This document shows positions 22,291 to 33,560 of a DNA stretch of 64,000 nucleotides, piece after piece (positions within the stretch are counted from its first letter, which is position 1; every line of letters starts with the position of its first letter). The DNA comes from Ceratotherium simum simum. Lineage: Eukaryota; Chordata; Mammalia; Perissodactyla; Rhinocerotidae. The position numbers and the translations under genes were made by a program. The notes beneath the pieces were generated by a model. The model did not search any database. It saw only the letters and a program-made list of their open reading frames with translations, and was not told the DNA's origin. The stretch is from the NCBI RefSeq assembly GCF_000283155.1, contig NW_004454197.1, positions 19,187,559-19,251,558 on the forward strand, read 5' to 3'.

Positions 22291-23369
22291 TGTGGCAGAT
22301 ACATTGTTGTGCTAGTTTCCATCCATCCTTCTTAGAGGCTTAATTCTCTTTCATGATGTCCTGAGTCACAACAAAAGACCAGAAAGACCATGACCCTTTA
22401 GATGGTTACTCAAAGCAATCAAACACCTACTACTTTTTAAAACATTAAAAAATAACTAGAAATGGATCAATGTGATCCATTCTGAGAAATGATTAATGCT
22501 CTCCTGCATTGTTTTTGCCTAAAGGTAACTGAAATACTTAATACACAAAGATCGGATGAAGCATTATCTTTGGAATACATTTCAAAGGGATGATATATGA
22601 GTAAATATCACGTTAGGGGCAATTCAATACAATTCATTGTGCCAAATAACTTTAATTTTGAAAGTAAATTTTGAAAGAACTGGATTTTAAAGGACTTTGA
22701 AGAATCTTTTATCACCTGTGTCAAGCAGTAGTTTATATGCCTTTTCCTGAATTGCTAGCAGTTCAGACTCTTTTAAAAAGATACGTGAAGGCTTTCCTTT
22801 TCATTCATTATCTTTTTTGAAGGATGAATTGTAAAGCTTTAGCTCTCTGGCCCTTTAGAAGTAGAGATGAAACCCATCATTTCCCCTAGGAAGGGGAACT
22901 GCTATCGCCTGAAACTTTACCTCCAGTTCTAGGTTTAATGGGCAATTAGTTCTAGTGGGAAAGAGGAGAGTAGAGTTTTTCTTATTGTGTTTTGCTTTGT
23001 TTTTAGGTTTTTAGGAATGAAAAGGGTGTGGAGATAGAAATGCAAGAGAGGGTAGGGTCAGGGATGAATCCCAAGGTGGGAAGTAAAGAAAAGAGTCCCT
23101 GGAAGGTGGAACACTGACTCTTAGAACAGTTTCCAAGAAGAGATAGGGATTATACCCAAGATGGGTGGACTGAGGGAGGACCACCATGAGTACCACTGCT
23201 CAGGAGCCAAGGGGCTGTATGGAAGCTAAGTCTTCCACCTCTTACTTGACAGTCTGGCTTCAGGGAGACCTACTGTTGTACAATAAAGAAGTAGACTGGT
23301 CTTTGTCCCTGGTTCCTGGGAAAGAGACTCTAAATCCTTGGAATTTCCCAAGTCATATGAGTGTCTTTA
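22291..23369. other. Unassigned non-coding DNA
   Basis: No gene recognised. The last 200 bases may belong to the upstream part of the LTR that follows. Confidence 0.5.
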
Positions 23370-24000
23370 CTATTTCTGAGCCCCTTGGATCACACCTGAG
23401 TTTATGCTAATGAGATCAGATGACTCAGGATGAGGCTGGTCAACAGAGAAACCAAACAAGTGATTAGAGGGTTGGGGCTTTGAACCAGCCTGACATCCAG
23501 GGAGAGGAGGGAGGCTGGAGATTGAGTTCAGTCATGGGATCAATGTTCAATCAATCATGTCTATGCAATGAAACCCCAATAAAAAAAGCTCTGGACACCA
23601 AAGCTTGTTGGTGCTTCCTCATTGGTGAACACACTGATGGGCCAGGAAGACGACAAGCTCTGATTCCACAGGCAGAGGGCATGGAAGCTCTGTGTTTGGG
23701 GCCCTCACAGACCTTGCTCTATACGTCTCTTCATTTGGTTGTTCCTGAGTTGTACCTTTTATAAAATAACTGTAATGGTAAATATAGCACTTTCCTGAGT
23801 TCTGTGAGTCACTCTAGTGAATTATCAAGCCTGAGGGGGGTCATGGGAGCCCCCAGATGTGTAGCCACCCAGTCTGGAGAGCAGTCTTATTGGAGAACAT
23901 GCCCTTTAACTCGTGGAGTCTGCACCAACTCCAGATGGTGAGTGCCAGAATTGAACTGCAGCATATCAGTTGAGGTTGAAACAGAATACACTGCCTAGTG
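23370..24000 (+). mobile_element. ERVL-like LTR, second copy
   Basis: Related to the LTR at 5.6-6.2 kb: a CAATGAAACCCCAATAAAA segment near 23566, TGTGAGTCACTCTAGTGAATT near 23804, then CAAGCCTGAGGGGGG and GAGCCCCCAGAT at about 23829-23859. The order matches the first copy (CCCCAATAAAAACTC, GGAGTCCTTCTAA, GAACCTGAGGGTGG, GGACCCCCAAAT). It is well diverged from that copy, so they are not the paired LTRs of one provirus. Both boundaries are approximate, and the subfamily is not named. Confidence 0.6.
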
Positions 24001-24344
24001 TGCCCCCTGGGCAGGGACCCTCCATACAGCACTGAGGAGTCCTATCAACAGCAGCACAACAGGAGATGATGATGATCTGTGCCACACAATGAGCTCATTC
24101 CAGCTGGACCACCACACGGAGAACCACTCTACAATGCTCCAAGACAACAATAAGGCCCAGAGTATTGGGGCTGGGAGGTGGGAGTAGGGAGACTCTAGGG
24201 TAGAGGGAGGAAGTCTCTTTCATCCGTACTTGGGCTAACTTGAAAAAACTTAAAAACCTGATCGCATTAGTGAGGTTTCTTTTACAGATGTTTAGTATTT
24301 AGCTAAAACTTCTACAGTAGTCCTGAACAGGACTCAGTTAAACA
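24001..24344. other. Unassigned non-coding DNA
   Basis: No gene or repeat recognised between the LTR and the MER5 element. Confidence 0.5.
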
Positions 24345-24484
24345 CACCACTCTCAGTCCTGACCACACATTAGAATCATCTGAAGGGCTTTTATAAACTA
24401 GCAATGCTTGTCCAGATTAGTCCAACCACAATCTTTGGAGAATCCTCTGAGGTGATTCTACCGTCATGGTGTTGAGAACCATTA
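24345..24484 (+). mobile_element. MER5A-like hAT element
   Basis: Non-autonomous hAT-Charlie DNA transposon. The 5' side has ACACATTAGAATCATCTGA and the 3' side the inverted match GAGGTGATTCTACCG and GTTGAGAACC. The arms form the imperfect terminal hairpin typical of MER5. Confidence 0.82.
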
Positions 24485-25074
24485 AACAAAGTTCAGCGAC
24501 AGTGAAAGCCTCTGGAGCCTGGGGCTCCACTGAGCTCCTGAATTCAGCTTTGTGCATGGGAACAGGCATGCTATAGAAATACACTGTGGTCAATTTCCTC
24601 CTAAGCTGGGGAAAGAAAAGCCTGATGAAGGAGGAGGTGAATGGCTTCATTATCCCGTGGAAGGAAAAATGTGTCTCAATCACCCCACCTACTAAAGGTT
24701 CTAGAGCCCTGTGACACCATATAAAACAGCCTTCGAACACTGGAAAACGGAATTCAATCCAAGCATTCTGTAGAAGCTACAAATGCACTCCTCCCCATTC
24801 TATAACTAGATATACTGCAACTTTCAAAAATTCCTAGACACAGGATCAAGGTCCATTTGAGAGGAATCCAACTTTGCAGAGATTTTAGAAACATTGGAGA
24901 GTTAGGCAGATGGGGAATGAGGGTGTCTGTACACAAAACTAAACATTTATTAGGATGTTAGCCATGATTGGCTAAATTTTTTCCTAAGTGTTGCTTGAAA
25001 GAAATGTCAATTAAAGAAAAAAAAGTAATGGAAATCCTAAGGGCTTTGGGAGCTTGTCTCATTTTCTTTTCCCT
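24485..25074. other. Unassigned non-coding DNA
   Basis: No gene or repeat recognised; the 107-codon reverse frame at 24417-24740 starts outside and ends inside the MER5 element and is rejected. Confidence 0.5.
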
Positions 25075-25700
25075 GTTTAAATTTCAAATATAATAACAGT
25101 TGATTCTAAATATTACGAAATGAACTGTTGGTTAAATAAAAAGTTCTCCCTCATTCCCCAAATGCATTTTCCAGATGTAACCACTGCTAACTATTTAGTG
25201 CATATCTTCTCAGATCTTTTCCAAAATATTAAGAACCACAAATACACAGGATTTTTAAATTTTTTATGGTGGGTGAAAGTGAGTTTATTTTTATAAAAAT
25301 AGCATCACAGGTTAAAAATTGCTCTTTAACTTGTTCCTGTTGCTTAATAATGGTAACTGATATAACTCATATCAATACATATAGACATACTTATTTAAAG
25401 TTTTTAAATAGAGTGGTCCATACTGTGCTGCACTGGAAGCCTATTCAATCATTCTCCTCTCTTGGTGGACATATAGGATATTCATAAATGTTTGCTACTG
25501 CATACAATGCTGCAATGAAAATCTGTTTCGCTGGGTAAATTCTTAGATACAGAGTTCTGGACCAAAGGATATGTGAATTTTAAATCTTAATAGCAAATTG
25601 CCTTCCAAAAAAGGAATACCAGTTTACATACAGCCTCATTCCTCTCAACTGCTCATGGAGAGGTGTGATACCTGTTTTCCTCTTCAGAAATTCTTGGCCA
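25075..25700 (-). mobile_element. Old L1 3' end fragment
   Basis: Inverted 3' UTR of an old L1M/L1ME-type element: CAATGCTGCAATGAAAATCTG, GGACCAAAGGATATG, AGCAAATTGCCTTCC and ACCAGTTTACA in the order of the inverted consensus. Confidence 0.75.
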
Positions 25701-25936
25701 CTTCTTATCAAGTATTTTGGCAGAGCAGAAAAGGGGGAGAGAATCATACTATTCCTGTAATTTGCTTCATGCTTTTATAATTTGAGGACTACAGACACAA
25801 TGCCTGAAAAGCTGTTAGCTTCTATGCTTTAAAACACAGTATTAAACTCTTTACAGTATTTTTATATAGCTATTTCCTTCAAATAGTTTTATTTATCTTG
25901 ATTAAATCAACATTGAGTTTCTTAAGACCCTAATGT

Positions 25937-26135
25937 TGTTGGTTTCAACCCTGGCTTTGCATTGGAAGCTTCTGGGAACTTACAGAACTACCTGGGAAGG
26001 GAGCAGGGGTGGAATGGGGGTGGGAGAGGTAGGAGGCTGAACATTCGATTCAGAATCCCTGCAGGCAAGCACTGGCGGGGCATTTTGTGGAAACTCTGAG
26101 TGAGGTTACCTTGCAGTCAGGGTTATGCTCTAGAT
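25937..26135 (+). mobile_element. MER5-like hAT element, decayed
   Basis: Starts GGTTTCAACCCTGGCTTTGCA and ends TGCAGTCAGGGTTATGCTC, the inverted terminal sequences of MER5-type elements. The centre is purine-rich and diverged. Confidence 0.6.
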
Positions 26136-26484
26136 GGTATTAAATGGTAGATGGTATAGAATTTGCTGCTTCCTTTAAATATAACTAACAGAGAATTTGT
26201 TTTACAAAGTAGTTAAGTGAAGATAAATACATTGTGGCTTATTGTGTGGTTAATATTTTAAATATTTAAATTTGAATCTGTGTGAATCCAAGGTGAGATT
26301 TACCTGCAAAGATTTATTGACCTAGAGACAACTATGAATCTGAATGTAAACACTAATTTGTCATTATTTATAATAAACATATATGAGGTTTACTATTAAT
26401 TCTTAGGAAAATAATGATCCTGTTAGCAACAGTGTCTCTCTTTCCAGAAATTATCCCTAAGGATGGTTACTTTTGTTTTTTGTG
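26136..26484. other. Unassigned AT-rich DNA
   Basis: No gene or repeat recognised. Confidence 0.5.
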
Positions 26485-26620
26485 ATTCATTAATGTATCC
26501 CTTCCACAGATAGTTATTGAGCACCCACTATATGCCACCAACTGCTCTAGGGGCTTGGGATACAGCAGTGAACAAAGCTGAAATCTGAGCCTTCATGACA
26601 CACTACACTGGAAAAGTGAA
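26485..26620 (-). mobile_element. L2 LINE fragment, antisense
   Basis: Inverted L2 3' end: TTATTGAGCACCCACTATATG, CTAGGGGCTTGGGATACAGC, GTGAACAAAG. Confidence 0.85.
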
Positions 26621-26623
26621 ACT

Positions 26624-26641
26624 AATTAATTAATTAATTAC
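26624..26641. repeat. (TTAA)n short tandem repeat
   Basis: Four units of a 4-bp AT repeat where L2 meets the following L1. Confidence 0.9.
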
Positions 26642-26644
26642 ATC

Positions 26645-27525
26645 TAACTAAATAAACGACTAAAATCCAAACATTCACAACACTGAACGCTGGTGAGGAT
26701 GTGGAGCAACAGGAACTCTCATTCGTTGTTGGTGAGAATGCAAAATGGTACAGCCACTTGGGAAGGCAGTTTGTCAGTTTATTATAAAACTAAACATACT
26801 CTTAAAATATGATACAACAATCATGCTCCTTGGTATGTATCCAAGTGAGATGAAAACTTACGTCCACACGAAAACCTGCACATGAATGTTTATGGCAGCT
26901 TTATTCACAGTTGCCAAAAATTGGAAGCAACTAAGACATCTGATTAGATAAAATGCAGTACATTCAAACAACAGAATATTATTCAGTGTTAAAAAGAAAT
27001 GAGCTATCAAGCCATAAAAAGGCGTGGAGGAAACTTAAAAACATATTGCTAAGTGACAGAAGCTAATCTGAAAAGGCTACATAGTGTATGATTTCAACTA
27101 TATGACATTCTGGAAAAGGCAAGACTATAGAGATAACAAACAGATCAGGGGCGGCCAGGGGTTGAGGAGGGAAGGGAGGGAGGAACAGGTGGAGCACAGG
27201 AGCATTTTAGGGCAGTGAAGCTGCTCTGTGTGATACCGTACCGGCAGATACAGGGCATCACGCATTCCTTACAAACCACAGAACTGTACAACACAAAGAG
27301 CAATCTCGGACGTTAACTACGGACTTTTAATAATAGTGAATAATAATGTATCAATATTGGTTCACAATTATAACAAATGTATCACATTAATGAAAGTTGT
27401 TAATTAGGGCAAACTGAGGGCAGAGGTGAAAGGAAATTTTATGAGAACTCTGTACTTTCTGATCACTTTTTCTGTAAACCTAAAACTACTCTAAAACAAA
27501 GTCTATTAATTTAAATAAATAAATA
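26645..27525 (+). mobile_element. L1 LINE 3' fragment
   Basis: Sense L1 3' end: GGTGAGGATGTGGAGCAACA, CATGAATGTTTATGGCAGC, GAATATTATTCAGTG, then a 3' UTR ending with ACTACTCTAAAACAAAG and an AATAAATAAAT tail. It is 5'-truncated within the end of ORF2; no open frame remains. Confidence 0.88.
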
Positions 27526-28129
27526 ATGACTAATTAAATAGATATATAGTCAGGTACTGATTTTTTTATGTTCCTAAACTTACATTATTTTATTGCACAT
27601 CAACTAACAAGTCAAATAGCTCATGTGTAGCATATTAAGCTGATCTCAAGACAGCTTAATATCCACTTTTAATAGCTGGAATTAGTCATCTTAGCAAGGG
27701 TATATTCATTTTAGGGGAACACGACACAACTTTAAGTTCTAGTAGGTGGAGACTTAGACTATGATCATTCTCTTTCATGTGAAAAATGAAAATTACAGCA
27801 GATAGGATATTAAGAATTCAGTTCCTGAACACAAGTCAGAAAAAAGAGAGAGAAGATAATTTGGCATTTGGTTTCTAAGGACTTCTTAATCGGCTCTGGA
27901 GTGTTTTGGGTCAAGCCTGAAGTAAATAAATGATATAAGCTCATGTTCATCTTATACTTGATAAAAAGATTGCAAAAGACCCAAAAGTTCTCTAGTAATT
28001 TATTTTTATCTCTGGCTAAGAGTAAGAACAACGATATAATCATCGATTATAATGCCTTTGCTCAATTTTAAGTCATTGCATTACAACATTGTTGCTAGAA
28101 GCAATCCCATAAAATCCAAAGCACATCAC
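27526..28129. other. Unassigned AT-rich DNA
   Basis: No gene or repeat recognised. Confidence 0.5.
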
Positions 28130-28345
28130 ACCCTGGGTGCACTTCATCTGATTAAGTCCTCCCAACCTCCCTGCCAGGTAAATATCTTTATCTCCTTTAC
28201 ACTCTTACTGAGATTCAGAGCAGTTCAAGTCTTGCCCGAGGCCACATGACGTAAGTAAGTGGAGTAAGTGGCTGAGCAGGGCTGCGCCTGAAGATGAAAA
28301 TGGAGGCTCCTACGACTTCAGGGACTCCGCGCTCTCTGATGCTCA
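28130..28345 (-). mobile_element. MIR SINE fragment
   Basis: Inverted MIR with TTGCCCGAGGCCACATGACG, AGTAAGTGG and GGCTGAGCAGGGCTGC in consensus order. Confidence 0.75.
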
Positions 28346-30714
28346 ACCCTGCTCAGAAGCAAGCTTTTTTTGTTTGTTTATAAATGAATTTGATCACTGA
28401 TTTGGGGAGTCAGGGTTAATAAAAAGGACTGCCACAACAAAAGATTCAGAAGCGAACTTAGCAAATCTAAAACAAGGTAAACTGTTTAATTTATACCAAC
28501 ACTTATCATGTTACATAAATCTCTCAGATCCGCTAAAATTAGTAGAATCCTTAAATAAAAACCTATTTTACTTTATAAAAAGTTCTCAATTATGTAGGTC
28601 AATACTCTACAGCAATATATAAAACTAACCTGATATTCTCTCCTCTAAAGTATCACCATAACCCTTTCTTCTACAGATTTTTTTGACGTATTCATAAAAT
28701 AGAGGAAAAGGGTATTTGCATCCCAATCTGACTGCTGTTTATGCAATGGTTGATTTTTCCTGCAGCTGAATGTGGTCCTTCGGCAGATCCCTCTCTTAGA
28801 GTCCTTGTAATTGTGGCCTCTTCACCTTTCAGGAGAGCTACACAAAGGAAGCATCACCTCTCTCTGATGTTTAATCAGAGCTCAGCACGCTAAGGTCCTT
28901 TTACAAAAGCTCCTTGGCAGGAAATCAAAGCCCCCTTCTTCAAAAACAATACAACATGAAACAGATAGATCCATTTGTCAATCAAGATAGATTTCTCTTT
29001 AAAAAAAAAAAAAAAAAAAAGACCCTCTAACTATAAAAAGCTTTCACGGTAATTAATATCTATTAAAGCTCCCACAAGTTTAAAGGCTTGAGCAAAGTCA
29101 AGAATTATCCAGCTAATTCAAATCCAAAGGTGATTTTACATCACTCATCTGGACTGACAAGAGAAAGTACTTCCCTAAAAAAGACTAGGATAATTAATTC
29201 CAATTTGCACTTCATATTTGCAAGCCCAACCTCCCTATGTCAGCCCTTACAAATTTCCTTGGAGTATGACATTGTAATCAATTATTCAGAATCAGGTCTA
29301 ATTCTGTACACATCTATTGCTTACCCACATAACACCACGTACCATGTTAGGTTCTGGAAACACGGAAATGCTTAATTCATTCTCTTGCTTTTGAACAGTG
29401 TACAGTCAATTAGAATTCTGCTTCCTGAACAAGTCTTCCCACATCCTATATTCTTTTATACATACTAAAGACAGTCAGACTAGACCAAAGGTACCTTCTA
29501 ACTTGTGTCTGAATTCCCTCTACATCATGCCTCTCAAGTGGTTATCCAGTCCATACTGGATACTTCTTAAGACAGGCCATTGTATCTCTGGATATCTCTT
29601 TAATCATTTTGATAGTTGCCCATATAACTGGTGATAAGGACTATATGCAATTTATTTGGGAAGCTCTTTGGAGCCTGCAGGACATGGAGAAGGAACCCTT
29701 CCCGTGGTCAAATATGTATTTCTCGAAGTAGCTATGAATCAAATGCACAGAGCACTAGATTAGAAAAAAGCTTAACAATCTAAAACTCAGTGGGTTCTTT
29801 TTTTCTCCCTCTTTAGGCCCTCATTTTCTCTATCACCTACAAATACATCGTACTCAAATGTCACATATATCCATCCCTCCATTACTCCCAACACACGTAC
29901 AAGACCTACAGAATAGTAACTATTAAATAGATAAGCCATTCAATTAAAGAACTTCACATATTGTCATGGATTCTGGCCATCTTCTTTCAATAACAGACCT
30001 TCTTTCATCCAAATAGTATCAGCAAACCAAGAGGCAAATGACCAAACTAGAAAAAAGTCCCAAAGCCTTGACTAAATTATTATTCAGTCAAGAAACCTAA
30101 AAAAACTCCATGATGGAAACTCTATACTTCCTAACTGTACATGTTGATGGCCATCCTAACCAAACCACTGGGACTAGGACATTACTGGGTTTCCTTCCAC
30201 CCAAATATGCTCGCTGATGTAGTTCATGCTTACAAGAAATCTAAACAACCCTACACGAGAACTTGTAAATTAGCCTGATCTTCAGGGGAAGACCACAATC
30301 AGCACACCCACAGGCAGAGGGAGTTAAGACCCAGTCTGGTAAATGTTCTGTCTCAACAGCTTTGGAGTTTAGACAACTGTCTTTTAAATTCTTTGACTAT
30401 AATCATTTTGATGAAATTACAGTAAAGCAACAGATGATAAAGTGATTTAGAAATGATGAGAATGTGTTTTAGGGACATATTTTTGTTACGTTAACACAGA
30501 CATCATTTCTTTTTAATTATGAGTTGGAAAAGATACACATTTCTGCAGTAACTACCAAAGAGCACTAGCTTATCTTATCTGCACAGCCCATGTACCTACT
30601 CTTTGCTTCCTGCGCTCACTCCCACCCATAAACTGTGAATGACAACATGACCCCAAGTTGTCTCCCGCCACTTCTCTCCACTAATCCGGCTGGGCTCCTG
30701 AGTACCTGAGTACA
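28346..30714. other. Low-repeat DNA, mostly unassigned
   Basis: About 2.4 kb without a gene or confident mobile element. A 20-base A run sits at 29001-29020. The segment 28690-28990 is complex, repeat-free and enhancer-like by eye. The 95-codon frame at 29088-29375 has no recognisable domain. Confidence 0.4.
29001..29020. repeat. Poly(A) run
   Basis: Uninterrupted A20 with no recognisable SINE or processed transcript upstream. Confidence 0.95.
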
Positions 30715-30900
30715 TCGTGCCCATTCCATTCACTCAGCATTCATCCAGCAGACATCTGATGAGCTCCCACTTCTGGTCAGTGCTGGGGACACATAATGAG
30801 ACTGCTGGCCTAAAGGACACATGCAGTCTGTTCCATAGCACATCCATCCCATAAACGTTCTCCCCACACCTGGGCGCCAGGGCCTCTGCTAGTAGAGCGG
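30715..30900 (-). mobile_element. L2 LINE fragment, antisense, left part
   Basis: Inverted L2 3' end: CATTCACTCAGCATTCATCC, GCTGGGGACACATAATGAG. It continues after the AT array at 31.09 kb. Confidence 0.7.
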
Positions 30901-30934
30901 GTGGAGGAAAGACTGAGGTGGGTTTCTAAATATA

Positions 30935-31086
30935 CAAACTGTATTAATAAATTTATTACTTATTAATAAATAATAAGTAAATTATTATACTTATAAGTAT
31001 AATACTTATATTATATATACTTATAAGTATATATACTTATAAGTATATATACTTATATTATACTTATTATAATAAGTATAATAAAG
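30935..31086. repeat. Palindromic AT-rich array
   Basis: About 150 bp composed almost only of A and T with occasional C/G in ACTTATAAGT units. TATATACTTATAAGTATATA is its own reverse complement and recurs in overlapping copies at 31010-31060. CTTATTATAATAAG near 31065 is also palindromic. Strong potential for cruciform structure. It lies within an antisense L2. Confidence 0.93.
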
Positions 31087-31440
31087 GCTATACCACAGTC
31101 TGAGCAAAAGGTTAGGTGGCACAGAGAAGGGGTAGGAGACAGACAGGGAGAGTTGGTGGAAGAGCTAAAAACAGTAAGCTTCTGCGGGGATCTTAGAGAA
31201 TACGTAGGGTGTTTTCAGGCCGACAGCACCCCAGACAGAAGAGACAGAATGTTCAAAGAGTCTCCTGGGAGGTGAGAAAACAGGAGAGGAAACAAGGCTG
31301 GAGCTGAGAGGCAGGCTGGGGTCAGTGCAGGAAGGCCTGTTGCCTGCCCCACAAGAAATTCTAAATTTGATCAAGGAAGTAAAGAGGTTGTACACAGATG
31401 GGTGATATGATTAGAGGTACGATTTAGAAAGATAACTGTA
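31087..31440 (-). mobile_element. L2 LINE fragment, antisense, right part
   Basis: Continues the inverted L2: CAGAATGTTCAAAGAG, GGTGATATGATTAGAGGTA and GAAAGATAACTGT at the far end, in the same order as inverted L2 elsewhere. Confidence 0.7.
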
Positions 31441-31839
31441 AAGAGTCAAACTCAAATCTAATTAAAAGAGATAAAATAGAACGTACCATGTTTGACATAA
31501 GAACTTGAAAAAACTCATACATTTAAGAATATTAAATCTCATGTTATTTCCTAATAAAATGTAGATTACCAAAACAACTAGAAGCATAGAAATACCTGAA
31601 TAAGCCAAGGGCCATTGAAAACATTTTTCAGGCTATTTAATTTTTTAGAACTTTTTATTATGGAATATGTCAAATATGTATAAAAGTGAAAACATGTACA
31701 ATGAACCACCTCCCATATACTCAGAGTCTCATATCCCCCTACAGACCTCGCCCCACACTGTCCCTGGGATTCTTTCTAAGTACAACCAAGACATTCTATA
31801 ATCATGTCAGTAAATAATTGAGACATGTAAAAATATTTT
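31441..31839. other. Unassigned DNA, possible old repeat
   Basis: 31640-31800 contains TTTTATTATGGAATATGTCAA and a following cytosine-rich part resembling an old LINE-derived dispersed repeat; family not named. Confidence 0.4.
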
Positions 31840-33560
31840 CTGAGGACTGCCATTCCAAAACTAGCTCATGGATGAATTCTTTCAAACTTCTTATCTTCTA
31901 GAGCACTGAAAAGGGTGGAATGGTTTGCAAACTGGGCAAGATTCCACCATTAATGAATGTCAAAGCCTGAAGCCCCAAAACATAGAAAAACAGAAGACTA
32001 GAGATGAATTTTTCATATGAATGTAAATACAAAATCCTTAATATTATTAAATCAGTAAGAATCATGTAATAATACAAAATATTATAATAGGAAGATTTTT
32101 TGCAAAAAATGCAAGGTATTCTAAATTTAATTTCTAACATAACTAAGTCAAAAAAGAAAAAATAATCCCAACAGATGACAAAAAAAGCCTTTGAAATATT
32201 TCAACATTTATTTCTAATTAAAAATCTTTAGTGAAACAGCAAAAGTAAGTATTTTCCTTAATATCACACTGGATAGTTGAACATTTGTGGTATTCCACTT
32301 AAATCCAGAAATGAGACAAGGATAAAATGCAAACATTTAGGAATATATTGGATAAGAATTTATTATATGAAGGAAAGCACATTTTCACTAAAGGATAGAA
32401 AAGATGACCTGAATATATAGAGACATGAATGTTACTAAATGGTGAGAAACAATATTGTAAAAGACCCATTTCTCAAATTTGTATTAATATCACCTCCATT
32501 CCAAGTTCCACTAGAATTTATATTGGCGTTTTAACAAATAAGTCTTAAGTTTCACAAGAAAAAGAGAAAATAGCCAGAGCGTTTTTTTTAAATGGCATGC
32601 ACTATTAGATATTGAAAATTGATCTTAACATTACAGCATATGCTACTAACAAGGACTAGACAGAACAATAAAACATACTAGATGTCTATAAACAGTCAAA
32701 ATTGTACACTAGATCCTTTATTCTTATCAAAAATGATTTAAGAAAGATTAAAACTTAAATATGAAAAATGTAATCATAAACATACTAGGCAAAAATACAG
32801 ATATATATGTGAATAATTAGGGAGTGGGGGAGGTCTTTGTTAGGAAGTCATTAACCATAAGAGAAGGAAAGACTAAGACTTGACATGGGAAAAAATCCAA
32901 CTGTTAAAAGACAGACTATCTGAACCAAAAATATTTGGCATTTATGGCAGAGATGGAGTTACTATTCTTAACATATATTAAAAATATACATTAATACATA
33001 TGTATATCTTAACATCTTAACATATATATATCTGTCTCAAATCAGATAAGAATGTAGAAATACTTTCAAAACACTATGGGCAAATATTATGAGTAAACAA
33101 ATCACAATTAGGAAAATATAAATAAATAATAGAAAATTAAACATAAAAAAATTAAACCTCATTAGTAACTAGGTTAGTGGAAATCAGCATGATAATATAA
33201 TGAAATTCCATTTTCCTCCCATCAAAGTAGCAAGGCTTTTATTTTATTTATTTACTTTTATGACAAGTGTCAGTGTTGGCTACGAGTCCAAGGGGGAGCA
33301 CTCTCAAATATCCCCATTTCACATAAATTGATACAAATGTCCTCAAGGCAATTTGGCAATACATATCAAAAGGATTAAAAATGCGCATACCATCTGACCA
33401 AGAAATATACATTTCTAAAATTATCCTTGAAAAAAAGGTGTTATTGAAGCATATGTGTGAGAAGGAAAGATGTTCACAAAATACTAAGTGGATAAAACCG
33501 ATTAGAAATAAGTGATCCCATGTTTGGTGAAATATGATGAATGTCTACTTACTGATGTAG
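31840..33560 (+). mobile_element. Old, diverged L1 ORF2 fragment
   Basis: Heavily mutated L1M-type sequence recognisable from ordered ORF2 phrases: TACAAAATCCTTAATATTATT near 32030, AAAATGCAAGGTATTCTAAA near 32105, GAAATGAGACAAGGATAAAA near 32310, and a 3' part ATGCGCATACCATCTGACC near 33382. Frames are full of stops. Much more diverged than the L1 at 13.6 kb, hence older. Confidence 0.7.

Noticed and set aside
5630..24000. One 18 kb provirus bounded by the two ERVL-like LTRs
   Set aside because: The LTRs are too diverged, and no gag, pol or env remnants lie between them; the space is filled by unrelated repeats and unique DNA.
29001..29020. A20 run as the tail of a processed pseudogene
   Set aside because: No recognisable coding remnant upstream and no target duplication found.
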